In this document: positions 1-6,539 of the stretch, in pieces
Layout: each line of letters opens with the position of its first letter
Numbering within the stretch: position 1 is the first letter of the stretch
Source: a virus
Reading direction: 5' to 3' (one strand)
Length of the DNA stretch: 20,224 bases
Virus record (IMG/VR): IMGVR_UViG_3300035661_000380
Span: 1 to 20,224 of that record
The notes under the pieces: model-generated
Seen by the model: only the letters and a program-made list of their open reading frames with translations
What the model was told of the DNA's origin: nothing
The model's database searches: none
Translations under genes and position numbers: made by a program

Positions 1-656
1 ATTTTTTCAAGTTGTGATCTAACGAAAGCTCGGCACTCATTACGCACTATTTTCTCAAGTGCAACATCTGCGCTATCATCCATTTCAAGGTTGGGTTCGT
101 CGTTATTAGCCCATTCCACAAGTTCGGCTGGTATCTGTGCGTTTATGGCAGGAATCACGTCTTTGAAATCTTGTCCACACATGTGGTGACGACTTCCATA
201 CCGTACAGGATTACCGCATACGTCACACAAATTAGTACCTATATCATCATCAACCATCCATGATGATATATCTTGTGCTGGCTTCGGTTCAACGTCATCT
301 TCACCGCCGATTAAAACTTCAAGTGCTTCACATCCCTCATTCCACAAAGAAATATCGACTGACATTAGCATCCCATCTTCACCTTCTGATTCTTCGGCGC
401 TTTCAAACATCTCTGCCAGCGTATTTAGCGCAATATCTCTTTCTTCCTCTGTGCTAACGTAATACTCTGGCTCCTGCTCACGTAGCCGTGCAAGCTCGGC
501 TTCAAGCTCTTTGTTGCGCTGGATGATTGGTTCAACATCACTCCACATGCAAATAGGTTGTTCGCAATCTGTAACTTCGTCATAACCTGCGATAATTGAG
601 TTGTTAGCAAGATTTATACCAAGCCCTGTAACCATATATTTTGTTATCTCACTCAT
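1..656 (-). CDS. Hypothetical phage protein with zinc-ribbon-like cluster (3' end cut by window edge)
   Basis: Open frame starting at an ATG at 656 and still open at base 1, giving 218 complete codons. The ATG overlaps the stop of the upstream 204-aa gene (ATGA), so the start is well supported by translational coupling. Residues about 45-62 are rich in E, L, R and K (RNKELEAELARLREQE) and look like a short coiled coil. Residues 66-125 are acidic. A Cys/His cluster follows (C144-x2-C147, then H157, H158 and C160), compatible with a small zinc ribbon. No enzyme motif is recognised. It is a downstream member of the leftward recombination operon. Coding is seen directly; zinc binding is inferred. 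Confidence 0.75.
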   Translation of the reverse strand, partial: MSEITKYMVTGLGINLANNSIIAGYDEVTDCEQPICMWSDVEPIIQRNKELEAELARLREQEPEYYVSTEEERDIALNTLAEMFESAEESEGEDGMLMSVDISLWNEGCEALEVLIGGEDDVEPKPAQDISSWMVDDDIGTNLCDVCGNPVRYGSRHHMCGQDFKDVIPAINAQIPAELVEWANNDEPNLEMDDSADVALEKIVRNECRAFVRSQLEK

Positions 657-1267
657 AACGAATACCCTACCAATACATTGCCGGTTAGTCGGAATGCATA
701 AATTAGCTTAGGCTGCCACAAATATGCGCTTGCGCTTTCTGTACAAACTATTGCCTGCCAGGGGTCACCATGAATCATGTACTCAAACTCCAGCCCGTCA
801 GGTAGCGGACAATCACCTCCTTGCCAGACTGTCCAAGGTTGGTTTTGTGCAATCTGCACGTTACTTGGTTTAACTTCAAATACTTCTAAGTCTCTATCCA
901 CAGTTTTTGAGGTCGCACCACCTCTGTAACAGCACACCATACCTTTACTAAACGAACTGTAACATAGCACCATACTTTCGCCTGGTACTAAGCAAGTATC
1001 AACGGTAACAAGCGTATCAATTGGCAGCTTAGCCCAGTCAATCTGCTTTACTACTGACTTCATGCGAAGGTCGAAAGGACTACTGATAGATGGGGTAATA
1101 TATCTTCCGTTTGCATAATACGCTAATACATTATCACCATCCTGCACGATTAACTGCCTGTCTGCTTTTGCAGTAGGTATATACGCAACAAATGACACTG
1201 TAGTTCCACATTCTTTTTCAATCGGCTCACCATCAATTGCTCGTTGTAAATCAAATTTATCATTCAT
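653..1267 (-). CDS. Hypothetical phage protein, 204 aa
   Basis: Complete frame with a good ribosome binding site (AAGGAA about 7 bases before the ATG). The N-terminus FDLQRAIDGEPIE resembles the short segment 'FDL-x-A-x2-G-x-P' found at the start of many phage proteins of unknown function (from memory, not searched). The middle is rich in beta-prone residues and has several cysteines (around residues 92, 102, 112 and 113). The C-terminal half contains repeated aromatic residues (PWTVWQGGD, DPWQAIV, YLWQPKL). No signal peptide or membrane segment is seen. Its last bases overlap the start of the next gene by ATGA, so it belongs to the leftward operon. Function unknown. Confidence 0.75.
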   Translation of the reverse strand: MNDKFDLQRAIDGEPIEKECGTTVSFVAYIPTAKADRQLIVQDGDNVLAYYANGRYITPSISSPFDLRMKSVVKQIDWAKLPIDTLVTVDTCLVPGESMVLCYSSFSKGMVCCYRGGATSKTVDRDLEVFEVKPSNVQIAQNQPWTVWQGGDCPLPDGLEFEYMIHGDPWQAIVCTESASAYLWQPKLIYAFRLTGNVLVGYSL

Positions 1268-1279
1268 TTTATTATTCCT

Positions 1280-1447
1280 TCACTTCTTCAAAATTTTTTC
1301 TATAAGCCATGCGAGTAACAAACTATCAATTTCCCAAATATTGATAGTTAGTTTGGCTGCCCTATACCAATCCTCACCCCGCAAAGCATCTTCGCGCTCA
1401 CGTTGAAGCTGTGGCAGGTCTTGCATGATTTCGCTGTAATCTTTCAT
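1280..1447 (-). CDS. Small hypothetical protein, 55 aa
   Basis: Short frame of 56 codons including TGA. Its ATG overlaps the stop of the preceding gene by ATGA, the same coupling seen between other genes of this operon. The product begins MKDYSEIMQDLPQLQREREDA, with a charged helical N-terminal half and a C-terminal segment (INIWEIDSLLLAWLIEKILKK) that could form an amphipathic helix. It may be a small DNA-mimic-like or adaptor protein, but nothing in the sequence proves a role. Support is continuity, spacing and coupling, not recognised homology. Confidence 0.6.
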   Translation of the reverse strand: MKDYSEIMQDLPQLQREREDALRGEDWYRAAKLTINIWEIDSLLLAWLIEKILKK

Positions 1448-1638
1448 AATCCACTTCTTATAGCAAAAGAATAAATTGTGTTATGAATTCCATCTTGCTT
1501 ATCGCAAACTTTTGCACACTCTTCAACACATGCTTCCCATGACATCCTTGCAACTACTCGTGCATGTTCTTCATGATCTTCATCATTTTTTGGAACGATG
1601 CTGCTTCCAATTTCTTCCCACCACTCACTAAATATCAT
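1444..1638 (-). CDS. Small hypothetical protein, 64 aa
   Basis: The frame has ATGs at 1644 and 1638. AGGAG at 1645-1649 touches the first ATG but lies six bases before the second, so 1638 is the better start (MIFSEWWEEIG...). The middle carries ARMSWEACVEECAKVCDKQ, a Trp-Glu-Ala plus Cys-x3-Cys-x3-Cys helix pattern common in short uncharacterised phage proteins of early operons. No enzyme motif. Its stop overlaps the start of the 55-aa gene (ATGA). Confidence 0.65.
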   Translation of the reverse strand: MIFSEWWEEIGSSIVPKNDEDHEEHARVVARMSWEACVEECAKVCDKQDGIHNTIYSFAIRSGL

Positions 1639-1682
1639 TTTCATCTCCTAGCAGCGCACCATGTAGATGCGCTGTTTTTAAT

Positions 1683-2219
1683 TTACTGCATTTCTGAAAA
1701 GAAACTTAATAGAGATTCTGCTGGTATAGAATAATCAAGCCATTTACTATTTGCTTTGCGTGAAACAGATACCGTTTGTATTCCTTTAAAAAACTCAGAC
1801 GGAACAAGCAATATATGTTCTATTTCCTTTTCTTCGCTTAAACAGAAGCAGCATACAAAATCACATATTAGCGTTTGTTTTTTTAAAGAAAAAGACCAAG
1901 ATAATGCTGCAAATCTTTTGTGTTTTTGCTTTGGTAATGAGGCTTTAACATCAATCTTAAATTTGCCGACAGTAAAATCATAGTTAGCTTGAAATTTACT
2001 TAGATTATTGTCTATTGCAAAAGGAACAAGTCTTTTAAATTCCTGCTCTGCCAAAACTCCAAGGCGATCCCTATCTGTTCCGTACCTCAACTTATCACCC
2101 GTAACTGGCTCACCAAGTTTTTTAAGACGAACATATAATGATTGCCATGGAATTCCAAGCTCTTGCGCTGCAATTTTTAGGTTTTTGTGTTTTCTATAAC
2201 ACTCTACTTCTACATTCAT
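1683..2219 (-). CDS. HTH plus PD-(D/E)XK-like nuclease domain protein, 178 aa
   Basis: A strong Shine-Dalgarno (GAGGAGG, 7-base spacer) supports the ATG at 2219. Residues about 14-36 (LKIAAQELGIPWQSLYVRLKK) look like a helix-turn-helix of the kind that binds DNA. A second domain follows: E58/E60 in a helix, then D81 in YDFTVGKFKIDVKAS with D90-x-K92. This E...D...DxK order fits the PD-(D/E)XK nuclease fold, as in the group-I-intron endonuclease I-Ssp6803I or Holliday-junction resolvase families. It sits directly after ssb in a recombination operon, so a repair or junction nuclease, or a free-standing homing nuclease, are both plausible. The domain assignment is inferred from motifs and no search was run. 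Confidence 0.6.
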   Translation of the reverse strand: MNVEVECYRKHKNLKIAAQELGIPWQSLYVRLKKLGEPVTGDKLRYGTDRDRLGVLAEQEFKRLVPFAIDNNLSKFQANYDFTVGKFKIDVKASLPKQKHKRFAALSWSFSLKKQTLICDFVCCFCLSEEKEIEHILLVPSEFFKGIQTVSVSRKANSKWLDYSIPAESLLSFFSEMQ

Positions 2220-2231
2220 TGCTTTGCCTCC

Positions 2232-2663
2232 TCAAAATGGTATTGTATCATCATCCATATCATCAAAGCCATAAGGTTTACGCGCTGCTTGATCTTCCAA
2301 TGGCTTATTTTCAGATTGATCACCATTTGATTTGCTTCCTAACATCTGCATTTTGTCGGCAATAATCTTAGTTGAATATCTCTCAATACCTTCTTTGTCC
2401 GTGTATTTGTCGGTTTTCATACGTCCAGATACAAACACCTGAGAACCTTTTTCTAAATACTTACCACAAATTTCTGCAAGTTTCCCAAATACGGAAACAT
2501 TCACCCATTCAGTCGAATCTTGCTTTTCGCCATTTTTATCTTTCCACTGGCTACCTATTGCGATACTAAAACTAGATATTGCGTCACCGCTTGGCATATA
2601 TCTAGTTTCTACATCCTTACCAAGTCTGCCTATAAAATTACATTGATTTAAGTCGTTTGCCAT
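2232..2663 (-). CDS. ssb: Single-stranded DNA-binding protein (SSB)
   Basis: 143 aa with the classic bacterial or phage SSB layout. The N-terminal OB fold occupies residues 1 to about 108 (NQCNFIGRLGKDVETRYMPS at the start, then TEWVNVSVFGKLAEICGKYL and GSQVFVSGRMKTDKYTDKEG). A flexible linker leads to the acidic tip DDDTIPF, the tail that recruits partner proteins. It coats ssDNA during replication and recombination. It lies just downstream of the YqaJ exonuclease and Bet annealase genes, the usual partners of a phage recombination set. The ribosome binding site AAGGAAAA precedes the ATG. Length is slightly shorter than E. coli SSB (178 aa), as is usual in phages. Confidence 0.95.
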   Translation of the reverse strand: MANDLNQCNFIGRLGKDVETRYMPSGDAISSFSIAIGSQWKDKNGEKQDSTEWVNVSVFGKLAEICGKYLEKGSQVFVSGRMKTDKYTDKEGIERYSTKIIADKMQMLGSKSNGDQSENKPLEDQAARKPYGFDDMDDDTIPF

Positions 2664-2677
2664 TATTTTTCCTTTAG

Positions 2678-3316
2678 TTATGCTGCGTGTTGTAATTTCG
2701 TTAACTTGTCAATCATATCGTCTACCTCAGACAAGAATTTAATAACAGACTGAGTAATTGCCTCTATCCTAGAATCGTCGCACTCGAAGCGAACTATCAT
2801 TAACTGTAGATCAGTCGGCATACGTGGATCAAAACTTACAAAGTCACACCATTTCCTACCAGAGCAAGCCATTTGCCATAACATCTGGTTATGATGTTCA
2901 GTGGGTGCGCCTCCTGAAATTAGCCATTCCATGTGAGTTGATGTGTTCGGACATTTAATCTCGACCATCCCGTCTTCACCAACTAATCCATCAGGTGACG
3001 CGCCTGACATATTTATATACGGATGGTCAATAAAACCTATCTCATGCACCATGTCGCCTGTATAAGCTTCATACGCGGCTCTTGCTAACGGCTCTGCATC
3101 TGTTCCCCATTGCATTGCCGAATTGATAAACGTATCTTGCTTTATACCTGTTAGTCGTTCACATACAAGTTGGGCGCGATAATTCTTACGTGTTGCCGCT
3201 TCCCCGCCTGATTTTAGAACAGCTATTACATCATTTATCTTACTTGCTGTTACCTTACCCAAGCGGCACTCAAACCATTCAGGCGTGCGCTGCTCCATCT
3301 TTGATATTGCATTCAT
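2678..3316 (-). CDS. YqaJ-family viral recombinase / exonuclease
   Basis: 212 aa. The start MEQRTPEWFECRLGKVTASK is the typical beginning of the YqaJ (lambda-exonuclease-like) family, where 'R-x-x-x-W...R-x-x-x-x-T-A-S' is conserved. Catalytic PD-(D/E)XK residues are visible: E75 in GTDAEPLAR, D109 in SGASPDGL and E119-I-K121 in MVEIKCPN, followed by the QMLWQM helix (Q144, Q148). The enzyme resects one strand of dsDNA from an end to give 3' overhangs for the annealase encoded just upstream. The ATG overlaps the stop of bet by ATGA, consistent with coupled synthesis of the two partners. The C-terminal 40 residues are helical. Confidence 0.93.
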   Translation of the reverse strand: MNAISKMEQRTPEWFECRLGKVTASKINDVIAVLKSGGEAATRKNYRAQLVCERLTGIKQDTFINSAMQWGTDAEPLARAAYEAYTGDMVHEIGFIDHPYINMSGASPDGLVGEDGMVEIKCPNTSTHMEWLISGGAPTEHHNQMLWQMACSGRKWCDFVSFDPRMPTDLQLMIVRFECDDSRIEAITQSVIKFLSEVDDMIDKLTKLQHAA

Positions 3317-4209
3317 TTGATCACCTCTACTTTTTCAATATCTATTACAAAATCAGATGAGGCGGCTGTTTCTTTTAGTTCTACGCTATGTTTAGTCCAT
3401 AAAGCAGCTTTGTGTTGTGACTTATCCAACGACTTAAAAGCTGATTCAAGCGCCTTACTTCCGTTTTTTGCAACTGCTTCAAGCAATGGCAATTGCTCAA
3501 TCTCATAATCTTCATAACCATCTGCAATGCTTAATGCTGCTGCGCTGGCTGGCGTTACTTTTGTGTTCACATAAGTAGTCGCGCCGTCATCATAGGTTTT
3601 CCCCTCCATTTCATCGGCGGTAGGTTGTGATCCAAACTCAGGAAAGGCTTTGCGCAATGCCTGCGCTTCTGCGCACTTTGCAATTTGTCCATAAGGGCGT
3701 TTAAGCCACATTGAATTAGGTGTTGCGCTATCCTTGCCTTTTGTTGCGTAGTTTTCTTTCCATATTTCCTTGGCTGAAAATTCAACAATCGTGCCGTTTT
3801 CCATCTGGCGCATTACGATCACTTTGCACCACTTTGGATATGTCACTTTTGCATCGCCTAAACCTTCTGTTACATCGTCTCCAAACTCTGGCTCGCTAAC
3901 CCCAGCGTATTGCCCTGATCGCGCAGCCTGAGTGCGATACAAGCCAATGCCTGGCATTACTACATCTCGCATCGCTTTAATATCATAGCCTTTTGCGTCT
4001 TTTTTTCCTGTTGATGTGTACATTGGAACGATATGAACAGGTTTTTGCATTGGGTCAAGTCCTGACGCTTTGCAATAACTTATTACCAGCTTGATAGATT
4101 CGTCCTGCGCCCCTGGGTAAAGCGAGTTACGCAAAACATTCATCAGTTCAGTTTCGTCCATTGCCATTGCTGGCAAATTCTCTTTTTTAATAACGAGTGA
4201 ATTACTCAT
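3313..4209 (-). CDS. bet: Bet/RecT-family single-strand annealing protein
   Basis: 298 aa. The core matches the phage Bet/RecT annealases: LRNSLYPGAQDESIKLVISY and GLDPMQKPVHIVPMY near residues 26-64, MPGIGLYRTQAARSG around 85-99, and the conserved block WLKRPYGQIAKCAEAQALRK ending in AFPEFG (residues 168-193). The protein anneals complementary strands exposed by the YqaJ nuclease and promotes recombination-dependent replication and repair. The C-terminal hundred residues are variable, as in the family. Four-base ATGA overlaps exist at both ends. Placement with a 5'-3' exonuclease and SSB is the usual three-gene recombination module. Confidence 0.93.
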   Translation of the reverse strand: MSNSLVIKKENLPAMAMDETELMNVLRNSLYPGAQDESIKLVISYCKASGLDPMQKPVHIVPMYTSTGKKDAKGYDIKAMRDVVMPGIGLYRTQAARSGQYAGVSEPEFGDDVTEGLGDAKVTYPKWCKVIVMRQMENGTIVEFSAKEIWKENYATKGKDSATPNSMWLKRPYGQIAKCAEAQALRKAFPEFGSQPTADEMEGKTYDDGATTYVNTKVTPASAAALSIADGYEDYEIEQLPLLEAVAKNGSKALESAFKSLDKSQHKAALWTKHSVELKETAASSDFVIDIEKVEVIK

Positions 4210-4484
4210 CTCGCCACCCCGCCAATATTTTGCTCATGTTTTTGCAATTCCTCAAAACGTTCAAGCTCATAAACTGCGACATCGTATGCTGATGTCCATG
4301 CGTAGCTGAACACTTGCTGTTTAAGCGCACCAAAATTAAGGTTACTGATCTGATCTTCCACAATTTCAGCCTCCGCCTCGTTTAAGCTTTCCAGCCAGTA
4401 GCGCATATTATCTACGCCGTTCCAGCGGTAGCGTCCTAACATCAACTCTGTAACCCTTTTAGTTACCCAATCTGTTTTGTTCAT
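4206..4484 (-). CDS. Hypothetical protein, 92 aa, second gene of the leftward operon
   Basis: The frame can be read from an ATG at 4508, but the ATG at 4484 overlaps the stop of the upstream 51-aa gene by ATGA and has GGTGG five bases before it, so 4484 is chosen (MNKTDWVTKRVTELMLGRY...). The product is acidic and mostly helical: LESLNEAEAEIVEDQISNL around residues 31-50 and aromatic SYAWTSAYDVAVYELERFEE in the last third. It has no recognisable domain. Such proteins upstream of bet may modulate recombination, but that is a guess from position only. Confidence 0.7.
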   Translation of the reverse strand: MNKTDWVTKRVTELMLGRYRWNGVDNMRYWLESLNEAEAEIVEDQISNLNFGALKQQVFSYAWTSAYDVAVYELERFEELQKHEQNIGGVAR

Positions 4485-4636
4485 ATCATCCACCCCAAAG
4501 CTACGCAAACAATGACCCCAACAATTAGCGACCAGAATATCGCACGGAATATCGGCGTGTTCTCTGGATCGGGATTGAAATCATTGCGTGTGTAGCGTCC
4601 GCTTTGTTGCGTTATGCCGTATTTGCCTTTGTACAT
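4481..4636 (-). CDS. Small single-pass membrane protein, 51 aa, first gene of the leftward operon
   Basis: 52 codons including TGA. GGAG sits five bases before the ATG at 4636. The N-terminal half is polar (MYKGKYGITQQSGRYTRNDF). Residues about 29-51 (IFRAIFWSLIVGVIVCVALG then WMI) form one strongly hydrophobic stretch long enough to span a membrane, with no charged residue after it. It is the first gene after the divergent control region, so it would be made early. Candidate roles are superinfection exclusion or another early membrane function, which is inference only; a late holin is unlikely at this position. Translation is coupled to the next gene through ATGA. Confidence 0.65.
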   Translation of the reverse strand: MYKGKYGITQQSGRYTRNDFNPDPENTPIFRAIFWSLIVGVIVCVALGWMI

Positions 4637-4654
4637 TTTTAACTCCTATTCACT

Positions 4655-4677
4655 CGTTGAAATTTGTAACCGTTGAA
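4655..4677. repeat. Direct repeat of CGTTGAA in the leftward leader
   Basis: The 7-mer CGTTGAA occurs at 4655-4661 and 4671-4677, 16 bp apart, between the leftward promoter candidate and the first leftward gene. It would lie in the transcribed leader, or just inside the promoter as a protein-binding half-site pair. Repeat is seen directly; role unknown. Confidence 0.35.
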
Positions 4678-4679
4678 GA

Positions 4680-4708
4680 ATAGTAAATTATCTAAATTAA
4701 ATAATCAA
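4680..4708 (-). promoter_or_regulatory. Candidate leftward early promoter
   Basis: On the minus strand TTGATT (4708-4703) and TACTAT (4685-4680) are separated by exactly 17 bp. Each matches the sigma70 consensus at four of six positions. The predicted start of transcription is about 35-40 bp upstream of the first leftward ATG. The surroundings are very AT-rich, so other hexamer pairs are possible. Confidence 0.5.
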
Positions 4709-4713
4709 CTTTT

Positions 4714-4743
4714 TTTTATTCAAAAATTAAAATAATTTTATTC
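4714..4743. promoter_or_regulatory. Candidate operator between the divergent promoters
   Basis: Two copies of the 8-mer TTTTATTC (4714-4721 and 4736-4743) lie 22 bp apart, two helical turns. A perfect 6-1-6 palindrome TAAAAT-A-ATTTTA covers 4728-4740. They lie between the two promoter candidates and overlap the rightward -35, where a Cro-like repressor would be expected to bind. AT richness makes chance matches likely, so this is a weak call. Confidence 0.3.
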
Positions 4744-4769
4744 CCATTTATTAAAATATAGTTTATGAT
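4741..4769 (+). promoter_or_regulatory. Candidate rightward early promoter
   Basis: TTCCCA (4741-4746) and TATGAT (4764-4769) are spaced by 17 bp and match sigma70 -35 and -10 hexamers at four and five of six positions. Transcription would start near 4776, about 24 bases before the ATG of the Cro-like gene, whose AAGGA ribosome site is at 4789-4793. Confidence 0.5.
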
Positions 4770-4799
4770 TATGGTGCAACTTAACAATAAGGACAGAAG

Positions 4800-5006
4800 A
4801 TGGATATATTAGCTAATAAAATGATAGACGCGCTAGGCGGAACTAAAGCTACCGCAAAAATTATGGGGAAATCTGCGCAAGCAGTAAGCAAGTGGCGCAT
4901 TAACTCAATACCGCCTGATTGTCTGGAGCTGATCAGGTACAGAAAACCTAAAATTTACAAGTCTGTTATGGATGAAATGGCTGCGATGAGTGAAGGTGAT
5001 GAGTAA
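4800..5006 (+). CDS. cro: Cro-like helix-turn-helix transcriptional regulator
   Basis: 68 aa. Residues 8-36 (MIDALGGTKATAKIMGKSAQ followed by AVSKWRINS) carry a helix-turn-helix, and IPPDCLELIRYRKP then continues as in small Cro/YdaS-type phage repressors. Such proteins bind operators in the divergent early control region and turn down early transcription. AAGGA lies six bases before the ATG. The stop overlaps the ATG of the replication gene by one base (TAATG), so both are translated from one message. There is no CI-type repressor on the opposite side of the control region, where lambdoid phages normally have one. Confidence 0.85.
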   Translation: MDILANKMIDALGGTKATAKIMGKSAQAVSKWRINSIPPDCLELIRYRKPKIYKSVMDEMAAMSEGDE

Positions 5007-5881
5007 TGGCTACATCTTGGTTGCGACTATGGCACGATATGCCTAATGATCCGAAGTGGAGAACTATTGCTCGAGTATCAAAACAATCGATCCCTGCGGT
5101 AATTTCGGTTTATATGCACCTACTAGTAAACGCATCGAACGCAACCGAACGCGGACGAACGCAAAACGTGTTTAATGAAGATATTGCAAGCGCACTTGAT
5201 TTGGAATGTGATCAGGTAGATGAAATTATCACAGCTATGCAAGGACGTGTTTTGGATGGAGATAAAATTTCTGGCTGGTCTAAAAGACAAGTTGAGCGCG
5301 AAGATGGTGGAGCACAGCGTTCAAAAGCATGGAGAGAGGCTAAAAAATCACCAATTACAGAAAAACCGAACGCAAACGAACGCAACCGAACGCAATACGA
5401 ACGCAAACGAACGCCAGATACAGATACAGATACAGATACAGATACAGATACAGATAAAGAAGATAATAATATATCGTCAGATTCTAACGAACGTACTTGT
5501 TTACGCTTTGACGAATTTTGGAATATCTGGCCTTCAACAGATCGCAAAACCCAAAAAGCGAAATGCTTGGCTAACTGGAAAGCGAAGAATTTAGATTCTA
5601 TAGCTGAAACAATTATTTCTCATATTGCAGTATTGAAAACAACCGAAAAATGGATTTCTGGATTTGAGCCTGCGCCGATGACATACCTGAACGGAAAGCT
5701 TTGGGAGGATGGATTACCAACCATACAGCGACAATCACCTAGAAGGGCATCACCAGAAAATTCCAAAGAAGCTGGAAGGCAAGCGGCAGCGCGGTCAATC
5801 TTCAAAGACGAGCACATTGGACACCTGAACGGAGTGAATCAAAATGAACATGCAATTGACGCAGAATTTACAAGAGTTTGA
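5006..5881 (+). CDS. O-like phage replication initiation protein
   Basis: 291 aa. Residues 1 to about 100 (SWLRLWHDMPNDPKWRTIAR, then NEDIASALDLECDQVDEIIT) resemble the winged-helix N-terminal domain of phage initiators. A low-complexity linker (about 105-165) contains NERNRT/YERKRT and a (DT)n stretch. Residues about 167-235 (FDEFWNIWPSTDRKTQKAKC ... EPAPMTYLNGKLWED) form a C-terminal domain that recurs in phage replication and DnaT-like proteins and may bind the helicase loader. The likely role is recognition of the iterons inside its own gene and recruitment of the P-like protein encoded next. The linker coding region holds the candidate origin. Assignment rests on domain look and gene order. 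Confidence 0.82.
   Translation: MATSWLRLWHDMPNDPKWRTIARVSKQSIPAVISVYMHLLVNASNATERGRTQNVFNEDIASALDLECDQVDEIITAMQGRVLDGDKISGWSKRQVEREDGGAQRSKAWREAKKSPITEKPNANERNRTQYERKRTPDTDTDTDTDTDTDKEDNNISSDSNERTCLRFDEFWNIWPSTDRKTQKAKCLANWKAKNLDSIAETIISHIAVLKTTEKWISGFEPAPMTYLNGKLWEDGLPTIQRQSPRRASPENSKEAGRQAAARSIFKDEHIGHLNGVNQNEHAIDAEFTRV
5136..5476. other. Candidate replication origin: CGAACGC iterons inside the initiator gene
   Basis: The 7-mer CGAACGC occurs three times at 5136, 5146 and 5156 (exact 10-bp period). It occurs five more times at 5367, 5377, 5387, 5398 and 5408 (steps 10, 10, 11, 10). Most copies continue as CGAACGCAA. Because 10 is not a multiple of 3, successive copies fall in different reading frames and encode different residues, so selection is on DNA rather than protein. 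The second array is followed by a hexamer repeat and then an AT-rich stretch (about 5452-5476) that could unwind. This parallels lambda ori, where O-binding iterons beside an AT-rich region lie inside gene O. Confidence 0.65.
5415..5456 (+). repeat. Seven tandem copies of the hexamer CAGATA
   Basis: 42 bp of perfect CAGATA units, in frame with the replication gene, encode the Asp-Thr alternation at residues about 138-150 of the linker. Units are multiples of three bases, so slippage would change linker length without breaking the frame. They sit between the second iteron array and the AT-rich stretch. Confidence 0.95.
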
Positions 5882-6539
5882 TCCACTTCCTGAATCGTGG
5901 ACAGAGCGTATTTTCATGCGGCTGCATGGACGTTTTGGAAATCCATTTTTAGACAAGTACCGTGCTGGAAAGCTAAATGCTTCGGGTGATGATGTTGGTG
6001 TTGAGAATGCCAAAAAGGTATGGGCTGAGGAGCTGGCAGGGTATTCGCCAGGCGAGATTAAACGCGGACTTGTAAAACAATTCACTTATCCGCCAAGCTG
6101 CGATGAATTTAAGTTGGCGTGCCGACCGCCCATCGACAATCGCACAGAATGGGCTGAGGCGTGCGAGCAAATGCGAATCAGGTTACAAGGCAATCAGCGC
6201 GACAGATGGAGTAGGGCAGAGATATACTGGGCGGCGGTGTCGATAGGTCAGTTCGACTTGAATAATCTATCGTGGGAGCAGATCAAGACACGATGGGCTA
6301 ACGCAATCGCAAATGCCAAAACTGACGCAATCCCTGAGTATCGTGTACAGTTGCCAGCGCCAGGTCATACCGTTCCAAACCCAGAGCAAATAGAAAAACA
6401 CGTTAAAGAGCTGAGCGCACGGCTAGGAACTGAAAAACGTGATTACAAAGCATGGGCGCGAGCGATTGTTGAAAAACCTAAAAAATATCATTCTGCGAGT
6501 TTGAAATCAGCTAAAGATGCTTTGCGAACCGATGCTTAA
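5844..6539 (+). CDS. Lambda P-like replication protein (probable helicase loader)
   Basis: 231 aa. The block ERIFMRLHGRFGNPFLDKYR (residues 21-40), then AKKVWAEELAGYSPGEIKRG and FTYPPSCDEFKLACRP (up to about 95), matches the pattern of phage replication protein P relatives: 'F..rl...fG..f...y', a W-x3-L helix, and 'YPPS..EF...C'. Lambda P delivers host DnaB helicase to the O-bound origin, and position directly after the O-like initiator fits. GGAG is ten bases before the ATG, inside the upstream gene (38-base overlap). The basic C-terminus (KKYHSASLKSAKDALR) could contact DNA or helicase. A second in-frame ATG at 5850 is possible. Confidence 0.75.
   Translation: MNMQLTQNLQEFDPLPESWTERIFMRLHGRFGNPFLDKYRAGKLNASGDDVGVENAKKVWAEELAGYSPGEIKRGLVKQFTYPPSCDEFKLACRPPIDNRTEWAEACEQMRIRLQGNQRDRWSRAEIYWAAVSIGQFDLNNLSWEQIKTRWANAIANAKTDAIPEYRVQLPAPGHTVPNPEQIEKHVKELSARLGTEKRDYKAWARAIVEKPKKYHSASLKSAKDALRTDA

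Noticed and set aside
5212-5594. Frames of 111 aa (minus) and 124 aa (plus) over the replication gene, with (VS)n and (QI)n runs
   Set aside because: They are open because the CAGATA repeat is stop-free in several frames; the runs are translations of that repeat in other frames, not conserved proteins.
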